DNA of 64,000 nt from JBGMEA01 sp041447245. Its GTDB lineage: Bacteria > Bacillota > Clostridia > Eubacteriales > Anaerofustaceae. The stretch is from contig JBGMEA010000027.1 of NCBI GenBank assembly GCA_041447245.1, positions 62,001-126,000 on the forward strand. Direction: 5' to 3'. The notes below the pieces were generated by a model. It did no database searches. It had not been told where the DNA came from and worked only from the letters and a program-made list of their open reading frames with translations. The position numbers were made by a program, and so were the translations under genes. Below are positions 37,006 through 46,717 of this stretch, one piece after another. Within the stretch, counting starts at the first letter, position 1; each line of letters begins with the position of its first letter.

Positions 37006-38118
37006 TCATTCATATATAAAATTTGTCATCATTTCAGGCGCATATCTCTCGACTGTTTCTAGTACAAAAATATCTGGATGTTCTTTCTTAACATAATCAT
37101 TATTATATACTCCTTTATTTATCATAACACTTTCTGCAAACTGAGAGCCAACAATGTCTGCCATTGCATTGCAAAACGAATCACGTATTATGCAAATCTT
37201 TCTCGGATCAGCACCATTTGCATGATAACGATATTCCGTTGAAAAATCCCAAAAATCAACGGCACAATCATGATTTACATACCCTTCTGGAACAAATGTT
37301 TTCCCTGGCTCTATGACCGTATTCATATTTAACATTTTTGTCAGGTCACCTGGCACATCTTCGCTCTCATTTATCCTAATCTCCGAGCTGTCATAAGAAG
37401 GCATCTCAATTCCAAGTTCTTCAAGTAATTCCCTCGTTCCAATATATGCGCCCAATTCATTCCAATGAGTATCTGTTTTATGATAAAGCAGTGTAGTCTC
37501 ACCCAATTCCAGTTCAGCATTTTTGATCTCATTGTAAGGATAAACAATCCTAATATCTGTATTATCTTTTAGATAATTATAAATCTGAAGTGCCGCATAA
37601 TTTTCAGCAGGATCACCGTAATAATCGGGCATATCTTCACTATAAATCCGTTCTTTGTTTGGTGCAATGAAAACAACAAACTCTGTTCCTTCTGCCTCGA
37701 GATTGTCTCTTGTTGTAATCATATTGTCAGCAATCTGTTCCAACTGTTCTTCTGTCAAGACATTCGTACCTTTGTAGCAACTAATAGGATCCCCATCTCC
37801 CGGTGTCGCATAGAAAAGCCATCCATTTTTACCTAATATGACACGATCTGATGACGATGTTTTTAATACATAATAATCAAGTATTGAATTCAACCGAATA
37901 AGTTGGTTTCTGAACGGAAGATGATCGTTAAAATATAATTCAAACTGTTCCGGATAATCATTAATATTTGAAAAGGTTACTGTCGGTTTCGTTGCAGGAT
38001 TGCGATTTTCAAGATTTTCTGTATCAATATATTTGCCCAATAATGGCCATATTGTGTACACCGGACTAATCAGTATAAAAAAAATTATAATTACAGCTAA
38101 TTCCTTTTTCTTCTTCAT
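37006..38118 (-). CDS. AlgX/AlgJ-like SGNH O-acetyltransferase (DHHW-type)
   Basis: The 370-residue protein has one N-terminal signal-anchor (residues about 6-25) and an extracytoplasmic domain. The motif KTDTHWNELGAY provides the Asp-x-His pair, and RDSFCNAM holds the probable serine nucleophile of the SGNH-like fold. YFNDHLPFRNQL near residue 62 is common to the AlgJ/AlgX/DltD-like group. It lies 11 bases after an MBOAT gene. The pair is the usual O-acetylation system: the MBOAT passes acetyl groups across the membrane and this protein transfers them to glycan. If the MBOAT is broken, this protein may lack its donor. Confidence 0.87.
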   Translation of the reverse strand: MKKKKELAVIIIFFILISPVYTIWPLLGKYIDTENLENRNPATKPTVTFSNINDYPEQFELYFNDHLPFRNQLIRLNSILDYYVLKTSSSDRVILGKNGWLFYATPGDGDPISCYKGTNVLTEEQLEQIADNMITTRDNLEAEGTEFVVFIAPNKERIYSEDMPDYYGDPAENYAALQIYNYLKDNTDIRIVYPYNEIKNAELELGETTLLYHKTDTHWNELGAYIGTRELLEELGIEMPSYDSSEIRINESEDVPGDLTKMLNMNTVIEPGKTFVPEGYVNHDCAVDFWDFSTEYRYHANGADPRKICIIRDSFCNAMADIVGSQFAESVMINKGVYNNDYVKKEHPDIFVLETVERYAPEMMTNFIYE

Positions 38119-38129
38119 ACTTCAACCTT

Positions 38130-39532
38130 CTAAAACCTAAAATAAATAAAAGGATTATATGTATTACTTGCCAAACTTGAAAGAGAAATGATCATAATAA
38201 TTACGCAGAAAACTATTTCTGTAATGGAATACTTCCATTTATTGCCTATATTCTCAGGGATGAATCTTTGCATTACTCCCATTCCGGCGATTGCAAACAG
38301 AAAAATAACTACAGTATGCGGATTTATTAATTCTTGCAGTGCATATGTACTTTTAGTATGCATCCACGGCAAAAGCATGCACTTTATATATTCAAAAGAG
38401 GCTTTGATATTATCAATCCGAAAAAAAACCCATCCGAAGTTTACGACTAAAAATGCATATACCCAAGAAAAGATTTTATGTTTATTTAAAAACTTATCGA
38501 AACCAAGACGTTCAAGCACAATAAAGATACCATGATACATCCCCCAAAACGCAAAATTCCAGCTGGTTCCATGCCATAAGCCTGTCAAAAAGAATACAAT
38601 CAGTAGATTTCTATAAGTTGCTACTTTTCCCCCCTACTTCCCCCAAGAGGGATATACACATAGTCACGAAACCAAGAACTCAATGAAATATGCCATCTGC
38701 GCCAAAACTCTCTGATCGAAAAGGAAGTATAAGGATAGTTGAAATTCTCTTTAAATTCGAACCCAAACATTTTTCCTAAACCGATTGCCATGTCTGAATA
38801 TCCGGAAAAATCATAGTAAATCTGAAACGTATACATGAGTGATGCCAACCAAGCCATCGACCACGTTACGTTCGATATTTCCAAAGAATAAATGCTGTCA
38901 ACAACATATGCCAATATATTGGCAATCAGAATTTTTTTTGCAAATCCGTATGCGAATCTTCTTCCCCCTTCTGTGATTTGTTGAGTGGATATTGTTCTTC
39001 CATCTATCTGTTTTTCAATGTCTTTATATTTAACAATCGGTCCGGCAATTAACTGAGGAAAGAATGAAACATACAGGGCAACTTTCAGTATATTCTTCTG
39101 TGGTTCGCATTCCTTACGATATACATCAATAACATAGGATAATTCCTGAAATGTGAAGAACGAAATCCCGATGGGAAGAGCAATATCGGGTATGGAAAAA
39201 GAAGTTCCAAAAATTGCGTTTAATGATATAATAAGCATGCCTGAATATTTAAAATAACCTATTAAAGCCAAATTAATAATCACGGCAGCAAATAACACGA
39301 TACCCTTATGTTTATTTACTTTTGAAACAATAATACCTGCCATCCAGTTTACAAAAATTGATATAACCATCAACAGCACATAAACAGGTTCTCCCCAAGC
39401 ATAAAAAAATATACTTGCAATCAAAAGCAGAATGTTGGATGCTTTATTGCCCCCCAATTTCTGGAATATTAAGTTGCTTGCCAACACCAAAGGCAAAAAT
39501 ATCCATATAAAGCTCATCGAACTGAATAGCAT
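38130..39532 (-). pseudogene. MBOAT O-acyltransferase (AlgI-like) interrupted by a frameshift in a G6 tract
   Basis: Two adjacent frames together encode one MBOAT protein of about 467 residues. The first (39532 to 38621, 303 codons) ends IPLGGSRGEK-stop. The second (from 38588 on) begins just before TGLWHGTSWNFAFWGMYHG, which contains the catalytic histidine. Inserting one G in the six-G run (38629-38634) restores the canonical GGSRGGKVATYRNLLIVFF junction. The gene is therefore off by one base and either inactive, phase-variable or mis-sequenced. AlgI-type proteins move acyl groups across the membrane for glycan O-acetylation. The partner gene lies directly downstream. Confidence 0.9.
38629..38634 (-). 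repeat. Homopolymer (G6 on the coding strand) at the MBOAT frameshift
   Basis: Six C on the plus strand, which read as G6 in the coding sense. A seventh G would keep the frame open. A second run of five C lies six bases away (38640-38644). Tracts of this kind can change length by slipped-strand mispairing. Confidence 0.8.
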
Positions 39533-40197
39533 CTAGCTTTATAATCCTCTCACATATGTTTTTGAACTGAATTGAATTTGGTTCTGTTTTTTTAATAGCA
39601 ACAAATCTAGACATAAATCTAATTTCTCATAAAAATATATGTTTTTTTTATGAGAAGCAGGAATAACAACTCAAACAAATAATTAAGTCAAATCTATTAC
39701 CATAAGATTCGACTTATTATATGATTTAACATCTAAAATTGCTTTTGATCAAATTCCAAAGAATTAACAATTACAAGATAATATATTTTAAGTCTCACGG
39801 AAAAATGAAGATTGTATTACAAATGATATTGTAGAATTTTCGTTGGTTATAAACAAATCTAAAAAGTCAACAGATTTTTTAGATGCATTTTAAATAAAAA
39901 AACTACTCTTACTTAAAGTTTGTTGTAAACAATTCTATTTAGATTCCGTGTCGAGTTTCATTTCATCGAAAATATTCCAAAAAAAATTCATAACAATTGA
40001 AAAAATTTTATTTTCCATGTATTTTTTTATTACCTTGTTTAAACTTCATTATAAGGCTATTAGATTTTATCATAAATTGTATTAAAAAGTAAATTTTCCC
40101 ATATAAATATATAATCATATTTCTAGTACTAGATTGCACATCAAAAAGGTTTCTTAATCTATGCAGCGAAATACCCTTTTATAAAATTATATTTGTT
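39533..40197. other. Very AT-rich gap inside the polysaccharide operon
   Basis: About 665 bases separate the GT-C-like gene from the MBOAT gene. No coding frame of note is visible on either strand. An inverted repeat with arms TTCTCATAAAAA and TTTTTATGAGAA lies at about 39625-39656 but lacks a distinct T-run after it. A secondary promoter for the downstream half of the cluster could lie here. Confidence 0.4.
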
Positions 40198-41580
40198 TTA
40201 TGTTATACTCCAATAAATAATTGGCAATGCATAAAAGATTAATGGGATAATAAACCGTGCATACAAAATAATTTTATCATTATTATCTATCTTTTCATCA
40301 ATATAGTCCAAATCAATTTGCTTTTTACTCCAAGGATTTCTTACAATAAGATTAAATATCATGATAGCTATTAAAATACTATCAAAATACACTAATTCCG
40401 ATGAGTTGAAAACATAATATATTGGGAAAATGTTCATGTTAGAATTAAATAAATTATGCAAACCGCCGTTAACTAGTAGATTATTATTAAAAAAATCCCA
40501 TTGTAGCCATACAATCATAAAATATGATACTGACATAATTACATCGATAGCAAAAAAACGTTTTCTACTACTATTGCTGATAATTGTTAAGACTAAAAAT
40601 GGTGAGATAAGCATAAACCATTGAGGATTCCAATCAATACAACACAAGAATATACTTGAAGCGGTTAGTGCAATATACCATATTTTATTGTTACTTTTCA
40701 AATCAAATTTTGTTATATATGCATAACAACATAAAATTACCCATAATGTAATAAATAATGAAATATACTGAGATCCATTACTTAGTCCGAGATTAACCAA
40801 TAAACTATTAAAATGATTCCCATTAATAACATTTCCCATAAACCCTTCTGAGTTTTTCCATAATACGATTTGAATTAACAGTGGAATTAAAGAAATAAAG
40901 TAGTACACACACAACTTAATAATGTTTTTGTATTTATAGGCAATAACTGGTATTACAATAATTGCAGATATTAATTTTATTGAGAAGGAACATCCAAATA
41001 ATAACAGCGATATAAATATATCATATTTATTTTTTTCTCGGATAAAGTAGTATAACCCAAGCATTAGAAAAAACATATACAAAGAATCATACATTCCCCA
41101 TCCAACAATAGAAATAAAAGTGAATGGTGTGGTTAAAAATACCAAAGAATAATAAAATGCAGTTTTATTATTTAACCCTACTTTGATCGCTATTTTATAA
41201 AATACCCATGAAATAGCGAATAAAAAAAAGATAGGAAGCAATTTCTCATAAAGAAGTATACTCGTATTTGATACTTCAAAACTATTTATCCCTAATAAAG
41301 ATAATGGAATATTCCATATCGCAAATATTATATATATTAATGGGTAATAGTCTAAACGTCCATAAATAGCATTATTATATTCATAAAAATCAGAAATATG
41401 CCCTAAACTAAATGCTAGTGAACAATTTCCTGTATGCCATATATCACCGGGGAATAAAAAAGAAAACCAAATGAATACCGAAATTAATAAAATAATTGCG
41501 AAATCATACCATTTGAAATACGATGATAGAAAATTTCTAGATTTATTTTTGAATTTTAAACCATTTTCAGCATTAATCAT
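40198..41580 (-). CDS. Polytopic membrane glycosyltransferase (GT-C-like, possible GtrC role)
   Basis: The 460-residue protein has around ten to twelve hydrophobic segments separated by short polar loops. An early extracytoplasmic loop contains GDIWHTG and YGRLDYYPLIY, the acidic-residue placement typical of GT-C enzymes that use lipid-phosphate sugars. No closer family is recognised. It overlaps the GtrB-like gene by eight bases, so it is likely the third component that moves a flipped lipid-linked sugar onto a glycan. ATG 41580 follows GGAGG; a TTG one codon earlier is possible. Confidence 0.8.
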   Translation of the reverse strand: MINAENGLKFKNKSRNFLSSYFKWYDFAIILLISVFIWFSFLFPGDIWHTGNCSLAFSLGHISDFYEYNNAIYGRLDYYPLIYIIFAIWNIPLSLLGINSFEVSNTSILLYEKLLPIFFLFAISWVFYKIAIKVGLNNKTAFYYSLVFLTTPFTFISIVGWGMYDSLYMFFLMLGLYYFIREKNKYDIFISLLLFGCSFSIKLISAIIVIPVIAYKYKNIIKLCVYYFISLIPLLIQIVLWKNSEGFMGNVINGNHFNSLLVNLGLSNGSQYISLFITLWVILCCYAYITKFDLKSNNKIWYIALTASSIFLCCIDWNPQWFMLISPFLVLTIISNSSRKRFFAIDVIMSVSYFMIVWLQWDFFNNNLLVNGGLHNLFNSNMNIFPIYYVFNSSELVYFDSILIAIMIFNLIVRNPWSKKQIDLDYIDEKIDNNDKIILYARFIIPLIFYALPIIYWSIT

Positions 41581-42511
41581 CAAAGTTTATCCTCCGCTCC
41601 TCAATAACAAGTGGTCTTTTCATTAATCGCGTATTAATTGATAAAATATATTCCCCCAGTAATCCAATAAAAAACAATTGTATTGCTGAGAAAACAAATA
41701 CCCCAATCAAAATAGGAGCATTCCCTGCGGGAAATGAATCCCAATATATGATTTTAAGCAGAAGATATACAAAAGCAATGATCAGGCTCACAACCGACAT
41801 GATCGACCCAAAGATTGTCGCTATCCGCAAACCGATTTTTGTATAAGATGTAAAACTCAGCATTGCACCGTCATATAGCGTAAAGAAATTATTGTGTGTT
41901 TTCCCTGCTCGTCTTTTTTGCTGTGTATAAGAAATATCTTTGCGATTCGGACCCAATTCTGCTACAATTCCTCTAAGAAAAGGAATAGGGTCATCTAAAT
42001 TTCTCATTACTTCGATAAAGCTTTTGTCATAAAGTCCAAAACCCGTGAAATGCTCTATCTGTTCTACATCAGACATCTTTTTAATAAGTTTGTAGTAGCA
42101 TGATCGGAGAAATCGAATAAATGGGTTTTCTTTGCTGGAAGTCTTGATGCCACAAACAATCTTATACCCATTTTCCCATTCACGAACAAATTGCGGGATC
42201 ATTTCAACCGGATCTTGAAAATCTGCACATAAAGGGATTGTGCAGTCACCATTCGTTTGGCAGATACCATAATATGGAGAATTAAACTGCCCGAAATTTT
42301 TCGCATTGAAAATTGCTTTAATTTTTTTATTTTGTTTGCATAAATAAATCAATTTTTCGCGTGTGGTATCCTGAGAACAATTGTCAATAAATGTTATGTC
42401 GTAATCGTAATTTGGCAAACTAGTCTCAAATTCATTAATGATTGCCTGACTCAACGGAATCACATTATCCTCTTCATTATATGTCGGTACCAAAATACTG
42501 ATTTTTTTCAT
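41573..42511 (-). CDS. GtrB/DPM1-like undecaprenyl-phosphate glycosyltransferase
   Basis: The 312-residue GT2 enzyme has KKISILVPTYNEEDNVIPL at the start, NCSQDTT, and PLCADFQDPVEMIPQF, the DXD-like metal motif of the dolichyl/undecaprenyl phosphosugar synthases. Two C-terminal transmembrane helices (about residues 230-295) complete the GtrB/ArnC layout. It charges undecaprenyl phosphate with one sugar in the cytoplasm. ATG 42511 overlaps the preceding gene (ATGA). The donor is plausibly the CDP-sugar made by this operon. Confidence 0.9.
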   Translation of the reverse strand: MKKISILVPTYNEEDNVIPLSQAIINEFETSLPNYDYDITFIDNCSQDTTREKLIYLCKQNKKIKAIFNAKNFGQFNSPYYGICQTNGDCTIPLCADFQDPVEMIPQFVREWENGYKIVCGIKTSSKENPFIRFLRSCYYKLIKKMSDVEQIEHFTGFGLYDKSFIEVMRNLDDPIPFLRGIVAELGPNRKDISYTQQKRRAGKTHNNFFTLYDGAMLSFTSYTKIGLRIATIFGSIMSVVSLIIAFVYLLLKIIYWDSFPAGNAPILIGVFVFSAIQLFFIGLLGEYILSINTRLMKRPLVIEERRINFDD

Positions 42512-43425
42512 GTTTCTTGGGTTCTCCTGTACCAATTAATTGTCTTCGTAATTCCATCGTAAAAGTTTGTTTCAGGCACATATCCCGTATCTTTGATGAT
42601 ATCGGTTATATTTGCGCATAAATACATGGGTTGATTCGGATAATATTCTTTTTCGCCGAAACCTAAATTAACTGAAGGGTCGATAATATTACGGATTGTT
42701 TCAATATATTCCTTTAAAGGCCGTGCGACGCCACTCCCCAAGCAATAAGTCTTGCCATCTTTTCCATTCTGACCGATTGCTAGCAATGCATTTGCTGCAT
42801 CTCCGCAATATAAATAATCCCACAATTGATCACATTGAGTAAGTGATGGTTTCTCTTTTTTTAAAAGCTGAGAGATGCAATACATAATCAGTGTATGAGG
42901 TGCATCGTATTCTCCGTAGATACTCAGAATACGAATCCAGCAGTGACGGATCTTCAACTGAGAGCACAAAAGTCTGCTTAATTTTCCTGCAGCATATTTA
43001 GCGATCCCGTAACCGCTTCTTGGATTGGTTGATACATTTCCATCTAACGGAGTATTCACAATTCCATATTCTGCCTGTGAACCGACTCCGATAAAAGCTG
43101 AACACCCTAATTCTTCAGCCAATTTCACCGCATCAAGCGTATAACGTATATTATCCGATTGCACGTCTGTATCATCGCGCTGTGCACCGAATGTTTTATC
43201 CCATGCTAGATGGTAAAAAGCATCATATTTACCGCTAAATTGAATGTTACTGTAATCATTGATATCGCAATGGAAGATTTTTATCAACGGACTACAAGGG
43301 CAATTAGTCAATCGATTCGAATTGCGGCGAACGATCGCAAGCACTTCTATTCCTTGTGAAATCGCTTCCTTGATAAGCGCAGTCCCGATCATACCAGTAG
43401 CACCAGTCACGACAATTTTTTTCAT
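42508..43425 (-). CDS. NAD-dependent sugar epimerase/reductase (extended SDR)
   Basis: The 305-residue protein has the NAD loop VTGATGMIGTALI at the start and the catalytic SGYGIAKYA (YxxxK). A C-terminal half typical of nucleotide-sugar reductases follows. Its place after a CDP-dideoxysugar set suggests a 4-ketoreductase such as the abequose or paratose synthases. Alternatively it could reduce a branched side chain, as YerF does for yersiniose. Sequence does not decide between them. Confidence 0.85.
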   Translation of the reverse strand: MKKIVVTGATGMIGTALIKEAISQGIEVLAIVRRNSNRLTNCPCSPLIKIFHCDINDYSNIQFSGKYDAFYHLAWDKTFGAQRDDTDVQSDNIRYTLDAVKLAEELGCSAFIGVGSQAEYGIVNTPLDGNVSTNPRSGYGIAKYAAGKLSRLLCSQLKIRHCWIRILSIYGEYDAPHTLIMYCISQLLKKEKPSLTQCDQLWDYLYCGDAANALLAIGQNGKDGKTYCLGSGVARPLKEYIETIRNIIDPSVNLGFGEKEYYPNQPMYLCANITDIIKDTGYVPETNFYDGITKTINWYRRTQET

Positions 43426-43438
43426 ATAACTAAATACC

Positions 43439-44098
43439 TTACACTAATTTAAGCAGATCTGAAGGGTATGTTAACCAGTGTTCTGGTTTCCCCATTCGCA
43501 ATTCAATTTTATCCATCCTTGTCCATTCAACTGCGGCGACATCGACACCAGCATCTTTCGCGCATTTCAAATCATGTAAACTGTCCCCAACGTATAATAC
43601 ATCTTTTTTGTCTCCAATATTCAATAATTCATTACATTTTAATATTGGATCACCAAAAGGTTTATGTCGCAGCGTCATTTCTTTTCCAACGACAACTTCA
43701 AACAATCCATCCAATTCCATAACTTTTAACAGCCTTAACGTCGGTTCCAAACGCTTCGATGTAACAATCGCAAGCCGGATATTTTTTTCTTTTAATTTTA
43801 TCAGCATTTCTCTGATTCCATCAAAAAGCGGGACGCCGTTCTTTTGTAATTCATCATTGATTTTAATATATGCATCTTTTAATATTGCTTGATCTTGTGA
43901 CGGATAAGATAAAAAGGATTCATCAAGCGGAAGTCCAATGCTTTTTTTTAATATTTCCGGATTACTTTCGCGATGACCGTAAATTTCGTAAATACTTTGC
44001 TGGAAAGATTCCATTACAACAGGAATAGAATCAATTAAGGTCCCATCCATATCAAATTCTATACATATATATTTTTTATTTTTTGTCATTACGCTCAT
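43439..44098 (-). CDS. HAD-superfamily phosphatase
   Basis: The 219-residue protein has the HAD motif FDMDGTLIDS with both catalytic aspartates (about residues 16-18), the motif II Ser/Thr in IVTSKR, and motif IV VLYVGDSLHDL. A small helical cap lies between motifs I and II, as in phosphoglycolate phosphatase-like enzymes. It overlaps the aldolase stop by four bases. A dephosphorylation step after the aldolase is an inference from order. Confidence 0.9.
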   Translation of the reverse strand: MSVMTKNKKYICIEFDMDGTLIDSIPVVMESFQQSIYEIYGHRESNPEILKKSIGLPLDESFLSYPSQDQAILKDAYIKINDELQKNGVPLFDGIREMLIKLKEKNIRLAIVTSKRLEPTLRLLKVMELDGLFEVVVGKEMTLRHKPFGDPILKCNELLNIGDKKDVLYVGDSLHDLKCAKDAGVDVAAVEWTRMDKIELRMGKPEHWLTYPSDLLKLV

Positions 44099-44883
44099 AA
44101 TTGAGCTTTCGCCTCTTCATATCGTTGTTGTAACATTACGACGCGTGATTTATCTTCATTCGCCATTCTGTTATAAAAAGCGCATTTATTTTGCAGATAA
44201 AGAATTTCAAATTCCATTGCTTTTAATAGACCTGCTTTTAGGTGTTTCGGATCATTTTCAGCTTTGAAAACGATCTTTCTAGTTTCAAATTTATCAATCA
44301 AAGGATACATATCAACAATAAAATCAATCGCATCGAATGCAATCCCGCCACCAAATCCAACGATTAAACCTGCTTTTCTGGCTCGAATCGCAAAATCCTT
44401 AGATACATTAAATATTTGTTCACTGTTTATTTCTTTACGACTTAAATCCATAGACGCAGATAAATCAACTCGTCCGATCGCAATGGTATTTAAGAAACCT
44501 TTTCCTTCCTCAAGGATTGCATCAAAATTTTGATAACAAGTTTTTGTTTCTGTATTTATAATCCATTCAATATCTTTTACTTCATCTTCATAAACTTTAT
44601 TTGCTGCTCCGACAAATTTTTTCATTGCAAAAGGGGTTTCAATCATCGGAGCCATGATACCGGAGGCACCAAGTAAACGACATTGATCCAAATCCCGAAC
44701 TGCTTCACAACCTCCGATTTTAATAATCAAATTCATATCCGCACGAAAAACGACCTGATTGAGCATCACAAGTTCGTCGGTTCTGGAACCTTCTGCTTCA
44801 AACTCAGCTTTGACAGCAAGAACGTTATGATTGTCCTTCAAGGCTTTTAATGCTTCTAACATCTTCTTTTCAGTGGTATTCAT
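44095..44883 (-). CDS. HpcH/HpaI aldolase or citrate-lyase-type protein
   Basis: The 262-residue TIM-barrel protein has KAEFEAEGSRTDEL near the N-terminus, DMNLIIKIGG and the hallmark GIMAPMIETPFAM with a metal-binding Glu. A second conserved block is IGRVDLSASM, which holds the second acid. Members cleave or form bonds between pyruvate-like and aldehyde compounds with a divalent metal. It lies between a thiamine enzyme and a HAD phosphatase in a sugar operon, an unusual place. It might make the two- to four-carbon unit added to the sugar. Confidence 0.87.
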   Translation of the reverse strand: MNTTEKKMLEALKALKDNHNVLAVKAEFEAEGSRTDELVMLNQVVFRADMNLIIKIGGCEAVRDLDQCRLLGASGIMAPMIETPFAMKKFVGAANKVYEDEVKDIEWIINTETKTCYQNFDAILEEGKGFLNTIAIGRVDLSASMDLSRKEINSEQIFNVSKDFAIRARKAGLIVGFGGGIAFDAIDFIVDMYPLIDKFETRKIVFKAENDPKHLKAGLLKAMEFEILYLQNKCAFYNRMANEDKSRVVMLQQRYEEAKAQL

Positions 44884-44900
44884 AAAATCTCCTCCAATTT

Positions 44901-46697
44901 CTAATATATATTTCCATTTAGTTCATCTTCAGTCAAAAAGGGATACATATCTTCAAGCGTAGGTGAAACGGTTGTTCCGTCAGGCATGATTTTTGACGAC
45001 AATTTGGGTTCAAAAAATTGTTTCGGATCCAATACTACTTCGCAAATTAGCGGTCCAGATTTACTCAATGCATTTTCGATCCCGCTGTCTATCGAAGATA
45101 AATGTTCAATTTTTACGTAATGGTAGCCATAAGCCGAAGCAATTTTTTCGGCACTCGGAAAACATACACCATTATCTTTGCTGACGCCGCAGAAATTGCC
45201 ATCAAATAGATTTGTTTGAGTTTGTCTAATTGAGTGATATCCGTCATTATTCAACCAGAATATAATTAAATTTAATCGATTGTGGATAATGGTCTGAAGT
45301 TCCTGTAAATTCATCTGTATGCTTCCATCGCCGTCTAAGCAAATAACGCGCTTTCCCTTTAAAGCAATTGCTGCACCCAACGCGGCAGGCAAACCATAAC
45401 CCATACTTGCACAACCGGAATTCGTAAACAGTCTTTCGCCTTTTTTTATATGCATCGCCTGAAATGAGCATACGCACGCAGAACCGTTACCTGTTACAAT
45501 CACTTCATTTTCGTTCAGATGTTCAGATAGTTTTTCCATAAACACATATGGATTCACAGGCGTGTCCACATTATAATATTCATCGATAACTGCAGGATAT
45601 CTTTTGTTTGTCGTTTTGCACCACTCTAACCACTCCGCATGATTAGAATTATTATTGACATAATTATTTGCTAATATTTTATTCAAAAATTCTTTAATAT
45701 CTGCATGTATAGGCATATCGATATTTAATGTGGGTTTCTGTAACTCTGCATTGTCAATATCAACCGCTATTTTATAAGCGCCTTTTGCAAAATTCTCCCA
45801 ATTGTAGCTGATTTGCCTTATATTCATGCGGCATGCAAATGAAATGAGAAGATCGCTATTTTGAACCACAAAATTTCCCCCTCTTGTACCGACAGTCCCC
45901 GGTCGCCCACAATATAAAGGATGCTCATCCCAAAGCAAATCATGTGCATTCCATGCTGTTATAACCGGAATATTCATGCGTTTGATGACTTCAAGAAATT
46001 CTTCATATGCATGTCCGATTCTGATCCCTCCGCCAGCTAATATAACTGGTCGCTTGGCGTTGCTAATTTTGTCTACAAACACATTGATTGCATTTTGAGT
46101 TGTTTTCGGGGGTAAAATAGTATGATTTAATTCTTGCGGCAAAAAAGTAATCAACTCATCTGTGTCAATTATTGCTGCCTGCACATTCAAAGGAATGTCC
46201 AACCAAACAGGTCCTGGACGGCCATTTATCGCTAAATATAAAGCTTTTTCCAGATGATAACGAATTTCATTTGGTTCCGTAACCATAAAGGCATACTTTG
46301 TCATGCAGGAAACACAGTCGACAATATTGAATTCCTGATCACCTAATTGTCGTAATGGAATGTCGGTTGATTTTATTGTAGTAGAAAATTTTACTTGTCC
46401 GGAAATAATGATCATTGGAATAGAATCGACCCAAGCACCCATAACACCGGTAAGTGTATTTGTTCCGCCAGGTCCACTTGTTACACATACCAATGCAAGT
46501 TCACCAGTTAGTCTTGCATATGCTTCGGCAGCCATCGCACTCGCTTGCTCATGATGATTATATGTACAATTTAGCTTTTCATGATGTCCGAATGCATCGT
46601 TTAAATGCATAGCTCCGCCACCTGTAACTGTGAAAACATCCTTAATTCCATAGTTAGTTATATAATCCGCAATGTAATTTGATAATTTGATTTTCAC
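44901..46697 (-). CDS. Thiamine-diphosphate-dependent enzyme (acetolactate-synthase-like, YerE candidate)
   Basis: The 598-residue protein has the three domains of ThDP enzymes. The N-terminal catalytic Glu lies in YNHHEQASAMAAEAYAR, a central domain contains AGGGIRIGHA, and the C-terminal domain has the ThDP/Mg motif CLDGDGSIQMNL (about residue 450) ending in LNNDGYHSIRQTQ. GTG 46697 follows GAGG. Acetolactate synthases look alike, but no ilv gene is near and the operon makes a CDP-3,6-dideoxy-4-ketosugar. In Yersinia the ThDP enzyme YerE adds a two-carbon acetyl unit from pyruvate to that intermediate. That role is the best candidate here, by context. Confidence 0.85.
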   Translation of the reverse strand: MKIKLSNYIADYITNYGIKDVFTVTGGGAMHLNDAFGHHEKLNCTYNHHEQASAMAAEAYARLTGELALVCVTSGPGGTNTLTGVMGAWVDSIPMIIISGQVKFSTTIKSTDIPLRQLGDQEFNIVDCVSCMTKYAFMVTEPNEIRYHLEKALYLAINGRPGPVWLDIPLNVQAAIIDTDELITFLPQELNHTILPPKTTQNAINVFVDKISNAKRPVILAGGGIRIGHAYEEFLEVIKRMNIPVITAWNAHDLLWDEHPLYCGRPGTVGTRGGNFVVQNSDLLISFACRMNIRQISYNWENFAKGAYKIAVDIDNAELQKPTLNIDMPIHADIKEFLNKILANNYVNNNSNHAEWLEWCKTTNKRYPAVIDEYYNVDTPVNPYVFMEKLSEHLNENEVIVTGNGSACVCSFQAMHIKKGERLFTNSGCASMGYGLPAALGAAIALKGKRVICLDGDGSIQMNLQELQTIIHNRLNLIIFWLNNDGYHSIRQTQTNLFDGNFCGVSKDNGVCFPSAEKIASAYGYHYVKIEHLSSIDSGIENALSKSGPLICEVVLDPKQFFEPKLSSKIMPDGTTVSPTLEDMYPFLTEDELNGNIY

Positions 46698-46717
46698 ATT
46701 TATCCTCAAAATTTTAA

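Noticed and set aside
44901..46697. Reading the ThDP enzyme as acetolactate synthase of branched amino acid synthesis
   Set aside because: No ilvN, ilvC or other ilv/leu gene is adjacent, and both flanks are nucleotide-sugar genes, so the sugar-related role is preferred though not proven.
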